Of a stretch of DNA of 64,000 nt, positions 54,153-62,913 are shown one piece after another. Position 1 is the first letter of the stretch; the number at the start of each line of letters is the position of its first letter. The notes beneath the pieces were generated by a model. The model was not told where the DNA came from, made no database searches, and worked only from the letters and a program-made list of their open reading frames with translations. The translations under genes and the position numbers were made by a program. The stretch spans positions 62,001-126,000 of the forward strand of contig VYDI01000028.1 of the NCBI GenBank assembly GCA_009843505.1, given 5' to 3'. Source of the DNA: Holophagales bacterium (GTDB taxonomy: Bacteria > Acidobacteriota > Thermoanaerobaculia > Multivoradales > Multivoraceae).

Positions 54153-55439
54153 CTAGGAACCGCCGGCGTAGCGCCGGCTGATCGCCGCCTGCCGTGCCGC
54201 CACGATCCGCGCGCGTTCCGCGGGATCAACCCTCACGGTTTCGGCGGGAAGGTACTGGTCGAGTTCGTCCAGCTTGACGACGCGGGCGTTGATGCCGGTC
54301 GGGTACGCGCTGCAGTACGTCCACCGGGCACAGAGCGAACCCTCGGCCCAGCCGGCGGTGTCCAGCCAGTTCTGCACGCCGGGGTCCCGGCGGCTGATGA
54401 CGTAGCGCACGCGGCCGTCGGCGTCCGCGTGCGCGGTGCGGTGATTCAGGCTCGACTGGTGGCTGGCGTAGTCGAGCGACTCCATCCACGGATTGGCGAG
54501 CTGGATGTTCGTGTACCGGCAGTCGGCGACCGGCACGTCCACCAGCAGGGCTTCATCTTCCTCCAGCCGGAAGTAACCCCGGGCGCCCGCCTGGAAGGCG
54601 TCGGCCATCGCCAGATTCGGGTCGGACTCGGCGGGTTCTTCCACCGTGTTGGGCCGCAGCCTGAGCTGAAACGTGATCCGATGCGCGAGCGTCAGGAGCT
54701 CTCGCAGGGAACGGGTCTGCGTCACGGCGTCATCGAGCGACCGTGCCACCGATTCAGGCGTCGGGCGGGGCGCGCCAGTTCCCAGCGTGGTCAGATTGAG
54801 AATCTCCCACAGGCCTTCGTCGGTCCTCTCCCAATCGGAGACCAGGCGCCTTACCACGACGATGTGCGCGTCCGGTTCCAGCTTCAGCCAGTCGCCTTCG
54901 GCCCGTGCGGCGCTCAGCGTCAGGACGAAATCGCCGTTCTCGTCGACGTCGAGATCGTCCGAGGCGATGCTCGAAACGGTGCGGATCTGCCTGACCGGCG
55001 TATGGCCGAGCATGCCGCTGTAGACATTGATCGTGACGAGGTCAAAGCTGGTCGTGTTCCCGCGCAACCGGTAGACGTGATCGCCCCGCACGGCAAACAC
55101 GAGATAGGGATTGTCCGGATTGTCCCAACCGACGCGGGCGACGCCGTTGGGGAAGCGCGAGAACTGCGGGTAGTCCGGGTCCCGCAGGTCGGTGTACTCG
55201 GCCAGGAAGGTCGAGAGATAGCGGGCGATGTGGCGGTACCCCGCGGCCGCGGTCTGCTCGTCCCGATTGAACGGCGCGCTCTCGATGGCACGGCCGAGGT
55301 CCGCGACCTCCTCGGCGAACCGGCTCCAGGCCGCGTTCACCTCCTCCTGCTCCTCCGTCTGGGGATTGAAGAAGAACACGAAGTACAGCGCCAGCACGAT
55401 GACGACGAGGGCCGCCAGGCAGTAGAGGAGGATCTTCAT
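54153..55439 (-). CDS. DUF1214-type exported/anchored protein
   Basis: 428 aa with an N-terminal membrane anchor or signal (LLYCLAALVVIVLALYFVFF). The C-terminal third resembles DUF1214 proteins: IQLANPWMESLDYASHQ, SLNHRTAHADADGRVRYVIS and RDPGVQNWLDTAGW. The function is unknown; DUF1214/DUF1254 proteins are often cell-envelope associated. The N-terminal region (about 60-250) has no recognised domain. It is divergent from the sulfotransferase operon, with a repeat copy between. Confidence 0.7.
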   Translation of the reverse strand: MKILLYCLAALVVIVLALYFVFFFNPQTEEQEEVNAAWSRFAEEVADLGRAIESAPFNRDEQTAAAGYRHIARYLSTFLAEYTDLRDPDYPQFSRFPNGVARVGWDNPDNPYLVFAVRGDHVYRLRGNTTSFDLVTINVYSGMLGHTPVRQIRTVSSIASDDLDVDENGDFVLTLSAARAEGDWLKLEPDAHIVVVRRLVSDWERTDEGLWEILNLTTLGTGAPRPTPESVARSLDDAVTQTRSLRELLTLAHRITFQLRLRPNTVEEPAESDPNLAMADAFQAGARGYFRLEEDEALLVDVPVADCRYTNIQLANPWMESLDYASHQSSLNHRTAHADADGRVRYVISRRDPGVQNWLDTAGWAEGSLCARWTYCSAYPTGINARVVKLDELDQYLPAETVRVDPAERARIVAARQAAISRRYAGGS

Positions 55440-55511
55440 GGCTGGTTCTCACGGTTGAGGCACATAAGGCCCATGTTGCTGGATGGCGCCACCCGGCGCA
55501 ATCGAGGAACG

Positions 55512-55558
55512 ACCGGGTGCGCCGGCGCCCCCGCCGGCATCCGGCGCGAAGCGCCGGC
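55512..55558 (-). repeat. Hairpin repeat, copy 14
   Basis: Reverse-orientation core (ACCGGGTGC plus stem) followed by the CCGGCGC/GCGCCGG second hairpin also seen in copy 5. It lies in the divergent promoter region of the sulfotransferase gene. Confidence 0.8.
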
Positions 55559-55583
55559 TTCCGGGTGCTTCCCCAGCGCTACG

Positions 55584-56723
55584 ATGACCGCCGTGGAGAC
55601 CCCCAGGAACTCCGGACAGCATGTGTTCTCGATGGCGCCGCTCGGAGTGTGGCTGCGGCTGATCACCGAGAACGGCGGCGTGCCGCCGCGATACTGGGGC
55701 AAGCTGGCGAAGGTGCTCGCGATCAGCGCCCTGACGACTCCGCTACGGGTCGCCGAGCGCCTTCGCTACGGCCCGTCGAGGATGGCGCGAATCGCCATCG
55801 ACGAGGCGCCACTGTACGTCCACGGTTTCGGCCGCTCGGGCACGACGCATCTCCACAACCTGCTCGCCCAGGACCCGGGCTTCGGCATCGTCTCGACATT
55901 CCAGGCCATCGCGGCGCCGATGTTCCTGACCGCGCGCGGCCGGCTGGAGCGCCTCGTCGCCAACGGGATGCCGGCGACACGCCCGATGGACAACATGGCC
56001 GTGTCCGTCGAGCTGCCCCAGGAAGAGGAGATCGCGCTCGCCAACACGTCGCACCTGTCGTTCGTTCACCACCTCTCCTTCCCCAACCGGGCGAAGGAGT
56101 ACCAGGAGAAGTACGCCACAATGCGGCTCACGAGTTCCGAGATGGCGCGGTGGCGGCGCGCCTATCTCGATGTGCTCCGCAAGGCCACGCTCGCCTCCGG
56201 TGGGCGGCGCCTCGTGCTCAAGAGCCCGACGAATCTCGGCCGCACCGCCGAACTGCTGCGCCTCTTTCCCGACGCGAAGTTCATCCACATCGTGCGCAAT
56301 CCCTACGTCGTCTACGAGTCCATGACCAACCTGTACCGGCACGTCCTGCCCGTCTGCCAACTGGACGACGCGGAACCGGAAGAAGTGGTCGCCGGCATGC
56401 TCGACTCCTACGCCGCGATGATGAGGCAGTACATGAGGGACCGGGAGTCGATCCCGGAAGGACACCTGGCCGAAGTGCGCTTCGAGGATCTCGAACGAGC
56501 GCCCATGGCGGAACTCGAGCGTCTCTACGACGAGCTGGCGCTGCCGGGCTGGAAGCGGGCTCGCAAGCCGATCACCGACTACCTGGCGACCTTGTCGGGC
56601 TATCGGAAGAATGCCTATCGGATCGACCCCGAGACGATCGACGTCGTCGACCGGAACTGGGGCTTCGCCGTGGAGGCTTGGGGTTACCGGCCGCCGAACG
56701 GCACGCACGGTGGAGGAAACTGA
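55584..56723 (+). CDS. PAPS-dependent sulfotransferase family protein
   Basis: 379 aa. The PAPS 5'-phosphosulfate loop is clear in YVHGFGRSGTTHLHNLLAQ near residue 75, and the 3'-phosphate site in VLKSPTNLGRT and IVRNPYVVYESM near residues 210-245. It should transfer sulfate to an alcohol or amine of a small molecule or lipid; the acceptor is unknown. The ATG at 55584 is used; a later ATG (MAPLGVW) would shorten it by 16 residues. It is 2 bp from the CPBP protease gene, so the two are probably one operon. Confidence 0.85.
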   Translation: MTAVETPRNSGQHVFSMAPLGVWLRLITENGGVPPRYWGKLAKVLAISALTTPLRVAERLRYGPSRMARIAIDEAPLYVHGFGRSGTTHLHNLLAQDPGFGIVSTFQAIAAPMFLTARGRLERLVANGMPATRPMDNMAVSVELPQEEEIALANTSHLSFVHHLSFPNRAKEYQEKYATMRLTSSEMARWRRAYLDVLRKATLASGGRRLVLKSPTNLGRTAELLRLFPDAKFIHIVRNPYVVYESMTNLYRHVLPVCQLDDAEPEEVVAGMLDSYAAMMRQYMRDRESIPEGHLAEVRFEDLERAPMAELERLYDELALPGWKRARKPITDYLATLSGYRKNAYRIDPETIDVVDRNWGFAVEAWGYRPPNGTHGGGN

Positions 56724-56725
56724 CG

Positions 56726-57649
56726 ATGACAAGTGAAGCGAAGGAGTGGCGCTGGCCCAGGCTAGGCGCGGTGCTGCGCTTCCCGCTGACGCGGCTCGTG
56801 ATCGCCGTGGCGGCGATCCTGGCAGGGGTCCTTCTCGTCTCGGTCCTGCTACTCGGGCTCTACGTCGTGACGGACTTTGTCCTGCCGCCGTCAGCGATCT
56901 TCCTGGTCCTCGGAGTCCCCGCGGTCCTCGTCACCCACTTCATCTACATCGGCTTCGTACGCCTCGTGGAACGGCGCGCCGCTATTGAGCTAGCGCTACA
57001 GGGTGCACTGCGCGAAGTCGGAAGCGGCATCCTGATCGGCGGCGGCCTGCTCCTGACGGTTATAGGAGTACTCGCAGCCCTGGGGCACTACCGCGTGGAC
57101 GCGATCACATCGTGGACCGCCCTGCTCCCTGCGCTCGGCGTGGCGCTGTTTGCGGGGTACGTCGAGGAGGTTCTGTCCCGCGGAGTCATCCTCCGCATCC
57201 TCGAAGAGAGCCTCGGCACCTGGATCGCCCTCGCCATCTCAGCCGGGCTATTCGGATTCGCGCACTTCGGCAACCCGAACATGGGCCTGCGGGGGCTGCT
57301 CGCGATCACGGTCGGCGCAGGCGCACTCCTGGGCGCCGCCTACCTGCTGACCCGCCGCCTGTGGCTGGCCGTTGGAATCCACTTCGGCTGGAACTTCGTC
57401 TACGTACTCTTCGGCCTTCCTCCACCCATCGCGGAAGGCCTGTTCGACTCGCGGCTGAGCGGCCCCGATCTCCTGATCGGAGACGCCAGTGGAGTGGAGT
57501 CATCGATCCTCGCGCTGACACTCTGCGTGGCGGCTGCCGTAGTTCTGCTTGTTGCGGCCCACCGGAAGGGCCACTTCGTCAGACCCTTCTGGGCCCGACC
57601 TACTGAAGCAACCAACAACGACACCATGGGAGAGGAGACAAGCCCATGA
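56726..57649 (+). CDS. CPBP-family intramembrane protease
   Basis: 307 aa, about eight membrane helices. The CPBP/Abi signature is complete: EEVLSRGVILRIL near residue 145, FGFAHFGNP near residue 178 and GIHFGWNFVY near 220, giving the glutamate and histidine active-site residues. It belongs to the CAAX-protease-like group; substrates in bacteria are generally unknown. GGAGG precedes the ATG. Its stop overlaps the next small gene by 4 nt (ATGA). Confidence 0.87.
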   Translation: MTSEAKEWRWPRLGAVLRFPLTRLVIAVAAILAGVLLVSVLLLGLYVVTDFVLPPSAIFLVLGVPAVLVTHFIYIGFVRLVERRAAIELALQGALREVGSGILIGGGLLLTVIGVLAALGHYRVDAITSWTALLPALGVALFAGYVEEVLSRGVILRILEESLGTWIALAISAGLFGFAHFGNPNMGLRGLLAITVGAGALLGAAYLLTRRLWLAVGIHFGWNFVYVLFGLPPPIAEGLFDSRLSGPDLLIGDASGVESSILALTLCVAAAVVLLVAAHRKGHFVRPFWARPTEATNNDTMGEETSP

Positions 57650-57822
57650 TTCGAGCTGAAGAACGCAACGACATCGCGCCGCTGTGCCCGCACTGCGAGC
57701 ATCCCGTGAGTATCTACTTCCGGGAGATCTCGGGAATCCTGGGCAAGCGCTACCTCTACTTCTGCGCGCTTTGCAAGAAGGTGCTCGGCGTCTCGCACCG
57801 CAAGGGCTTCTTCATGGGGTAG
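57646..57822 (+). CDS. Small zinc-ribbon protein
   Basis: 58 aa, not listed among longer frames but well supported. Translation begins MIRAEERNDIAPLCPHCE and ends HRKGFFMG. Two CxxC knuckles, CPHC and CALC, are spaced about 27 residues apart and form a probable zinc ribbon. GAGAGGAGA lies upstream of the ATG, which overlaps the protease TGA (ATGA). The function is unknown; the operon position suggests it supports the protease or sulfotransferase, or is a small nucleic-acid-binding protein. Confidence 0.78.
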   Translation: MIRAEERNDIAPLCPHCEHPVSIYFREISGILGKRYLYFCALCKKVLGVSHRKGFFMG

Positions 57823-57823
57823 C

Positions 57824-57850
57824 ACTGGGTGCGCCGGCGTCCTCGCCGGC
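57824..57850 (-). repeat. Core hairpin repeat, copy 15
   Basis: Reverse-orientation core, beginning 1 bp after the zinc-ribbon stop and ending 11 bp before the convergent adaptor-gene stop. It probably serves as a two-way transcript end. Confidence 0.85.
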
Positions 57851-57861
57851 ATCCGGACTCC

Positions 57862-59115
57862 TCAGTCGATACGGAGGCGGTCGAACTCATCCCAGGCGGA
57901 CATGTCCGACAGGACGACCTGATCGCCCGGAACCAATCCGTCCAGCACCTCGATCGTGTTGGCGGAGCTTCTGCCCAGGAACACACGCGTTCGGGTAGCG
58001 CCGTTTCCTTCGCCGTCCAGACGGAAGAGACCGACCTCGCTCTCTTCCTGGCCGACGACGGGCCGGCCGACGAAGACCACATTCTCCAGCCGGTCGAGTT
58101 CGATCGTGCCGGCCACGGTCAGGTCCGGCCGGGCGCCGCGGGGCAGGTCGCCTTCCAGCGCAACGTCGACCGTCACGGTCCCTTCCTCAACCGCCGGATC
58201 GATCCTGACCACGCTGCCGGGGACGACGCCGTTCCGCGTGTCGACCGCCGCGACCTGCCCGATCTGAACGTCCTTCGCCTGGGTTTCGGCGATTCGCAGT
58301 TCGGCCTTCAGCGCCGTCGGGTCTCCGACGCGGGCCAGACTCGTGCCCGCCGAAACGCGCTGCCCCTCCTCGACCGGCACCTGCTGGAGAACGCCTCGCA
58401 TGCCGGCCCGGACCTGCAGGGCCGCGACCTGATCGAGCCGCAGTTGCCAGATCGCGCGTAGACGATCCACTTCCGCCCGCTCCACGGCGAGTTTGGCCGC
58501 CTTCGTCGTTTCCGCGATGCCGAGACGCTCCTCCTCCAGGGCGAAGCGCGTTTCATGTTCCCGCTTCGACGCCTGCGCCCGCTGGAGTTCGATCTCCGAG
58601 GCCAGGCCGTCCTTCGCCAGCTCGGCGTCGGCGTCCGCCTCGAGCCGGGCCACGACAAGAGCAGCTTCCACGCTCGCCAGCCCCGCGCGCTGCATCAGCA
58701 GCTCGCTCTCGAGTTCCACCTTCCGGTTCTCGTAGCGGGCCTCGGCGGCGCGCAGGTTCAGCTCGGACTCCCGCGCCTGGTGCTCCAGCTCCGGGTTGCT
58801 CAATTCGACGATCACCGAGTCGGGCGTCACCTCGGCCCCGGGATCGATCACGATCCTCTCGACGGTGCCTTCCGTCGTCGCCGGAATCCACCGGATGCTC
58901 TCCGGCACCAGTGTTCCCCGGCCCCGCACTTCCCGCACCATCGGCCCGCGCCGCACCGTGTCGATGTAAAGCGCGTCGCGGTCGACCCGCGGCGCCGACG
59001 GCTGTACCTGCTGCAACCCGAGCGTGACCAGTACGAGCAGGAAGCCGCCGAGGGAGTAGTACGTCACCCGGCGGACCTTCTTCTTCCGCGCCAGGTCCGG
59101 TCTCGCGACGTCCAT
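57862..59115 (-). CDS. HlyD/MacA-like efflux periplasmic adaptor
   Basis: 417 aa membrane-fusion protein. It has an N-terminal anchor helix (YYSLGGFLLVLVTLGLQQV), the lipoyl/barrel half (GRGTLVPE ... EGTVERIVIDPGAEV), a long alpha-helical hairpin (about residues 105-225, rich in E, A, R, L) and the returning lipoyl half (GMRGVLQQVPVEEGQRVSAG). It bridges an inner-membrane ABC pump to an outer-membrane channel. Its start overlaps the stop of the ABC ATPase gene by 1 nt. No TolC-like gene is nearby. Confidence 0.88.
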   Translation of the reverse strand: MDVARPDLARKKKVRRVTYYSLGGFLLVLVTLGLQQVQPSAPRVDRDALYIDTVRRGPMVREVRGRGTLVPESIRWIPATTEGTVERIVIDPGAEVTPDSVIVELSNPELEHQARESELNLRAAEARYENRKVELESELLMQRAGLASVEAALVVARLEADADAELAKDGLASEIELQRAQASKREHETRFALEEERLGIAETTKAAKLAVERAEVDRLRAIWQLRLDQVAALQVRAGMRGVLQQVPVEEGQRVSAGTSLARVGDPTALKAELRIAETQAKDVQIGQVAAVDTRNGVVPGSVVRIDPAVEEGTVTVDVALEGDLPRGARPDLTVAGTIELDRLENVVFVGRPVVGQEESEVGLFRLDGEGNGATRTRVFLGRSSANTIEVLDGLVPGDQVVLSDMSAWDEFDRLRID

Positions 59116-59786
59116 CAGGTCGTCGCCCGCCCGTCGAACAGGTGGATCTCCCGCTCGGCGTAGTCCGCGTACCGGGGATCGTGGGTCACCATGCAGATCG
59201 TCGATCCTTCCTCGTGCAACGTCCGCAGCAGGTCCATCACCGCCCCGCCGTTCTTCGAGTCGAGGTTGCCGGTCGGCTCGTCGGCAAGCAGGATCGACGG
59301 CTGGCCGGCCACTGCGCGGGCGACCGCGACCCGTTGCTGCTGGCCACCGGAGAGCTGGCTCGGCAGGTGCTTCGCTCGTGGCGCCATCTCGACCTTCTCC
59401 AGGGCCTGGTTGACCAGCTCGCGCCGCTCCCTCGGCCGGATGCCCCGATACGTAAGCGGAAGCTCGACGTTCTCGTAGACGCTCAGGTCGCCGATCAGGT
59501 TGAAGTTCTGGAAGATGAAGCCGATCTCGCGGTTGCGGATCCGGGCTCGCTCGGACTGCTTCAACTGCGCCACCGGATAGCCGTTCAGGGTGTAGTCGCC
59601 GGCCGTCGGCGTATCGAGCAGACCGAGGATCGAAAGCAGGGTCGACTTGCCGCAGCCCGACGGTCCGGACACCGCCACGTACTCGCCCGAGTCGATGTCG
59701 AGAGTCACTCCATCGAGGGCGTGGGTTTCGATCTCGTCCGTGTAGAAGACCTTGGAGACGTTCTCCAGATGAATCAGCGTATTCAT
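59115..59786 (-). CDS. MacB/LolD-type ABC transporter ATPase
   Basis: 223 aa nucleotide-binding protein. Walker A is GPSGCGKSTLL, the Q-loop is FIFQNFNLIG, the signature is LSGGQQQRVAVARA, Walker B is ILLADEPTGNLDS and the switch histidine is in MVTHD. It belongs to the LolD/MacB branch that powers FtsX-like permeases; the ADOP permeases encoded across the divergent promoter are its likely partners. No Shine-Dalgarno fits before the ATG at 59786, which lies within the PadR-type palindrome, so initiation is probably leaderless. Confidence 0.92.
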   Translation of the reverse strand: MNTLIHLENVSKVFYTDEIETHALDGVTLDIDSGEYVAVSGPSGCGKSTLLSILGLLDTPTAGDYTLNGYPVAQLKQSERARIRNREIGFIFQNFNLIGDLSVYENVELPLTYRGIRPRERRELVNQALEKVEMAPRAKHLPSQLSGGQQQRVAVARAVAGQPSILLADEPTGNLDSKNGGAVMDLLRTLHEEGSTICMVTHDPRYADYAEREIHLFDGRATT

Positions 59787-59832
59787 GGTGTAGACAATCT
59801 ACGTCATATGGAGTAGCTTGTCTACACCATGA
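59783..59832. promoter_or_regulatory. Symmetric divergent promoter/operator for the PadR efflux module
   Basis: A perfect 15-bp inverted repeat (59783-59797 and 59818-59832; TCATGGTGTAGACAA and its complement) with a 20-bp centre holds both divergent ATG codons at its outer edges, 42 bp apart. Each arm carries a TAGACA -35; 17 nt on, the opposite -10 reads TAGCTT rightward and TAGATT leftward. Predicted transcripts begin a few nt ahead of the ATGs, so both are leaderless. PadR should bind the arms and repress both directions. Confidence 0.7.
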
Positions 59833-60170
59833 CGCCAGCAAGTCCCCGCAACCAGCTTCTCTACGGCACCCTGGACCTTCTCATCCTGCGCACGCTGGTT
59901 TACGGCCCGGCGCACGGCCACGCGATCGCCGGACACATTCAGCGGGTGTCGGAAGACGCGCTCCGCATCGAGACCGGCTCGCTGTATCCGGCGCTGCACC
60001 GGCTGGAGGCGCGCGGCTGGATTGCTGCGAAGTGGAAGACCTCCGACAAGGGCAAGCGCGCCAGGTACTACCGGCTCACCAGGACCGGCCGGCGGCAACT
60101 CGTCGTCGAGCAGTCGCGGTGGCAGCAACTCTCGGTTGCCGTGACCAGGGTGCTGCGTCCGGCGGAGTAA
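59829..60170 (+). CDS. PadR-family transcriptional regulator
   Basis: 113 aa winged-helix protein. Hallmarks of PadR are present: LLYGTLDLLILRTLVYGPAHG at the start, RIETGSLYPALHRLEARGW around residue 50 and RARYYRLTRTGRRQL. It is a short-form PadR with a C-terminal dimerisation helix. It probably represses itself, the ADOP permeases downstream and the ABC/adaptor genes on the other side through the palindrome that contains its start codon. It is 17 bp ahead of the first permease. Confidence 0.92.
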   Translation: MTPASPRNQLLYGTLDLLILRTLVYGPAHGHAIAGHIQRVSEDALRIETGSLYPALHRLEARGWIAAKWKTSDKGKRARYYRLTRTGRRQLVVEQSRWQQLSVAVTRVLRPAE

Positions 60171-60187
60171 CGGGAGAGACCAGGGCA

Positions 60188-62899
60188 ATGCTGCGCGTGC
60201 TCTACAACCGTCTGCGCTCCATCTGGCATCGGCGGCAAAAGGACGCAGAACTCGACGAGGAGATCCGTTTCCATCTCGCCGAGGAAGTGGAAGAGCGGGT
60301 AGACGCCGGCCTGGCTCCCGAACAGGCGCGCGCCGAGACACAGCGCGACTTCGGCAACGTCCTGCTGACTCGCGAACTGACCCGCGAAGCCTGGGGGTGG
60401 GCACCCGTCGAGCGCCTCCTCCAGGACATTGGCTCCGCGTTCCGGATGATGCGGCGCAACACTGGCTACACCTGCGCGGTGGTCCTCACCCTGGCACTCG
60501 GCATCGGATTGAACGCCCCGATGTACGAGATGCTGTCGAGGCTCTTCCTTCTGCCACCACCCCATATCGAGGACCCGGGCGCCGTTCATCGCGTCTGGCT
60601 GAGCGAGCGCAACGACTCGGACGATCGCGGCGTCTTCACTGGCCCGGCCATCCCGTGGGATCGGATGCAGTGGTCCGAGTTCAGCGCCCTGAACGCCGAC
60701 AACGCGCTTGTCGGCTCGGTCGTGGGCTACACGGCACCCCGGTCCACGCCGAACGGACGCGGTCAAACCGCCGAGAACCTCAGGGTCTCCTGGGTCACTG
60801 GAGAGTTCCTGGATCTCCTGGGAGTGGAGCCCACCATCGGCCGGTTGATCGGCCCGGAGGACGACGACGCGGCGGCGACACCCGTCGCCGTGGTTAGCGA
60901 CGGCTACCAGCGAGCGAGTTTCACCAGTCCGCAGGAAGCACTCGGCGCGACACTCGAGTTCGACGACGTCACGTACATCGTCGTCGGCGTGTTGCCACCC
61001 GGCTTCTCCGGACCGGATCCGGACGGGGTCGATGTCTGGCTACCTTTGGAACCGGCGGTAACGGCCTTGCGCGGGGACCGCTGGCGAAACTCAGGCTTCT
61101 ATCTGAGGCCGTTGGTCCGGCTGCCGCGCGGGCTGACCGTCGAGGCCGCCGGCGCCGCGGCGACCGCCGCGGTCCGCGCGGCACGCGCCGACTCGCGTTT
61201 CCGGGATTCGCTGGACCCCGAGGCGACCGTGGTGCTGGGCTCCATCCTCAGGACCCGAGGTCCGTCCTCGCCGTCCGGAGAGATTCGCCTTGCACTGGTC
61301 GTAGGCGGCGTCACGCTGCTCGTGCTCCTCATTGCGACCGTCAACATGTCGAACCTGCTGTTGGTGCGAGTGGCGGCGCGCCGCCGCGAACTGGCGGTGC
61401 GCAACGCGCTCGGGGCCGGCAGATGGGGAGTCGGACGCCTGTTGGCGATAGAGAGTCTCGTGCTCGCCACGGTCTCCGGCGCCGTGGCGCTGGCCGTAGC
61501 CGCGGTTGCGGGTCGCACCCTGCGCCTCACGCTGCTGCCAGAACATCAGGGGACCGTGGACGCACTGAACTTCACGGCTGTCGGCTTCACGGGGTTCGCC
61601 GTGCTTGCCGTTGGCCTCTGCGCGGCCATTGCGCCCGCCGTGTACGCGGCCCGTAGCCGGCAGATCGAGAGGCTCGACAGCTCGCGAGGCGCCAGCACAC
61701 TCGGTACCCCCGTCCGCACCGGTCTGATCGTCGTTCAGGCCGCGCTCTCGCTGGTGCTGCTCAGCGGAACCGCCGTCTTCTACCGCTCGTTCGAGGCGGC
61801 GCGTCAGGTGGACGTCGGCTACGCGAAGGAGAACCTGGTCACGGTGGACCTGGCGGGTTTTCGGCGCACCGGGCCGCTCGATGAGGCCGCGATCGACGCG
61901 CTGGAGTCCCGCCTCCGGTCACTACCGGACGTCCTCGATGTCGCCCAGGGAACGAACTCACCGATGTGGGGCTGGGCCGCGATGCCGGGACCGCGGGTCG
62001 AAGGGCTGGATCGCCTGCCGTTCAACGAAGGTCCCTACGTAGGCCTCACGACGTCCAACTTCTTCCGCGTCGCGGGCCTGGCGATTGTGGAAGGTCGCGG
62101 CTTTACCGAGTGGGATCGCGCCGAGACCCAGAAGGTCGCGGTCGTCGACACGACGTTCGCGCACGGCGTCTGGCCTGGCAGGAGCGCCGTGGGCCAGTGC
62201 CTCTTCTTCGGAGAAACGTCCACCGACTGCACCACGGTTGTCGGCGTCGTGGAATCCGCCCTCGACAGGGGCCTGCTGGACGCCGATCGCGCCGCCGTCT
62301 ACTACCTGCCCATCTCCCAGGCTTCGTCAAACCCCATTCAGGCAGGCTTCGTGAACAACATGCGCACGCTGGTCGTGCGGACTCGCAGGAACACAGCGCG
62401 CGCGGTGCAGCCAACCCTCCTCGCACTGGCGGACCTGTTCCCCGACCTCCCGCGCGACAATGTGCGGAGCCTCCAGACTGTCTTCGCGCCGCGGATCCGC
62501 ACATGGACCATCGGTACGGGGCTGTTCGGCGCTTCCGCCGCCCTGGCGGTGCTGCTCGCCGCCATCGGGCTCTATGCGGTCATCGCGTTCGGCGTACGCC
62601 AACACGAGCTCGAGTTCGGCATCCGGCGCGCCCTGGGCGCCCGGTCGTCGCGCCTCCTGCGCATGGTGCTGGCGCGCGGCTTCTTCCTGGCGGCGGCCGG
62701 TGTCGTAGCCGGCACGCTCGCCGCCTTGTGGGCCGGCAGATTCGTGGAACCCCTGCTCTTCGACGGCCGGACTCCCCGCGACCCGCTCGCGTTCGCCGCC
62801 GCGGCGCTCGTGCTCCTGACGATCGCCGTGATGGCCTCCTTCCTTCCGGCTCGCCGGGCCTCTCGCGCCGACCCGCGTCAGGCGCTGGAGGCTGAGTAG
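60188..62899 (+). CDS. ADOP-family ABC transporter permease 1
   Basis: 903 aa. It has the ADOP N-terminal prefix (RLRSIWHRRQKDAELDEEI ... RDFGNV), a MacB-type periplasmic core domain, an FtsX domain with three helices (LALVVGGVTLLVLLIATVNM), and then a second periplasmic and FtsX unit near the C-terminus (GLFGASAALAVLLAAIGLYA). This internal duplication is the ADOP hallmark. It presumably works with the divergent ATPase and adaptor to export or extract a substrate. It is 69% or so similar-looking to the next gene over the first 300 residues, but that figure is only an eye estimate. Confidence 0.92.
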   Translation: MLRVLYNRLRSIWHRRQKDAELDEEIRFHLAEEVEERVDAGLAPEQARAETQRDFGNVLLTRELTREAWGWAPVERLLQDIGSAFRMMRRNTGYTCAVVLTLALGIGLNAPMYEMLSRLFLLPPPHIEDPGAVHRVWLSERNDSDDRGVFTGPAIPWDRMQWSEFSALNADNALVGSVVGYTAPRSTPNGRGQTAENLRVSWVTGEFLDLLGVEPTIGRLIGPEDDDAAATPVAVVSDGYQRASFTSPQEALGATLEFDDVTYIVVGVLPPGFSGPDPDGVDVWLPLEPAVTALRGDRWRNSGFYLRPLVRLPRGLTVEAAGAAATAAVRAARADSRFRDSLDPEATVVLGSILRTRGPSSPSGEIRLALVVGGVTLLVLLIATVNMSNLLLVRVAARRRELAVRNALGAGRWGVGRLLAIESLVLATVSGAVALAVAAVAGRTLRLTLLPEHQGTVDALNFTAVGFTGFAVLAVGLCAAIAPAVYAARSRQIERLDSSRGASTLGTPVRTGLIVVQAALSLVLLSGTAVFYRSFEAARQVDVGYAKENLVTVDLAGFRRTGPLDEAAIDALESRLRSLPDVLDVAQGTNSPMWGWAAMPGPRVEGLDRLPFNEGPYVGLTTSNFFRVAGLAIVEGRGFTEWDRAETQKVAVVDTTFAHGVWPGRSAVGQCLFFGETSTDCTTVVGVVESALDRGLLDADRAAVYYLPISQASSNPIQAGFVNNMRTLVVRTRRNTARAVQPTLLALADLFPDLPRDNVRSLQTVFAPRIRTWTIGTGLFGASAALAVLLAAIGLYAVIAFGVRQHELEFGIRRALGARSSRLLRMVLARGFFLAAAGVVAGTLAALWAGRFVEPLLFDGRTPRDPLAFAAAALVLLTIAVMASFLPARRASRADPRQALEAE

Positions 62900-62913
62900 C
62901 GCCGCCACACCGC

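Noticed and set aside
55584..56723. Sulfotransferase as the final enzyme of the sterol cassette
   Set aside because: It is 27 kb away in an unrelated operon, and the sulfotransferase family is too broad to infer a sterol acceptor.
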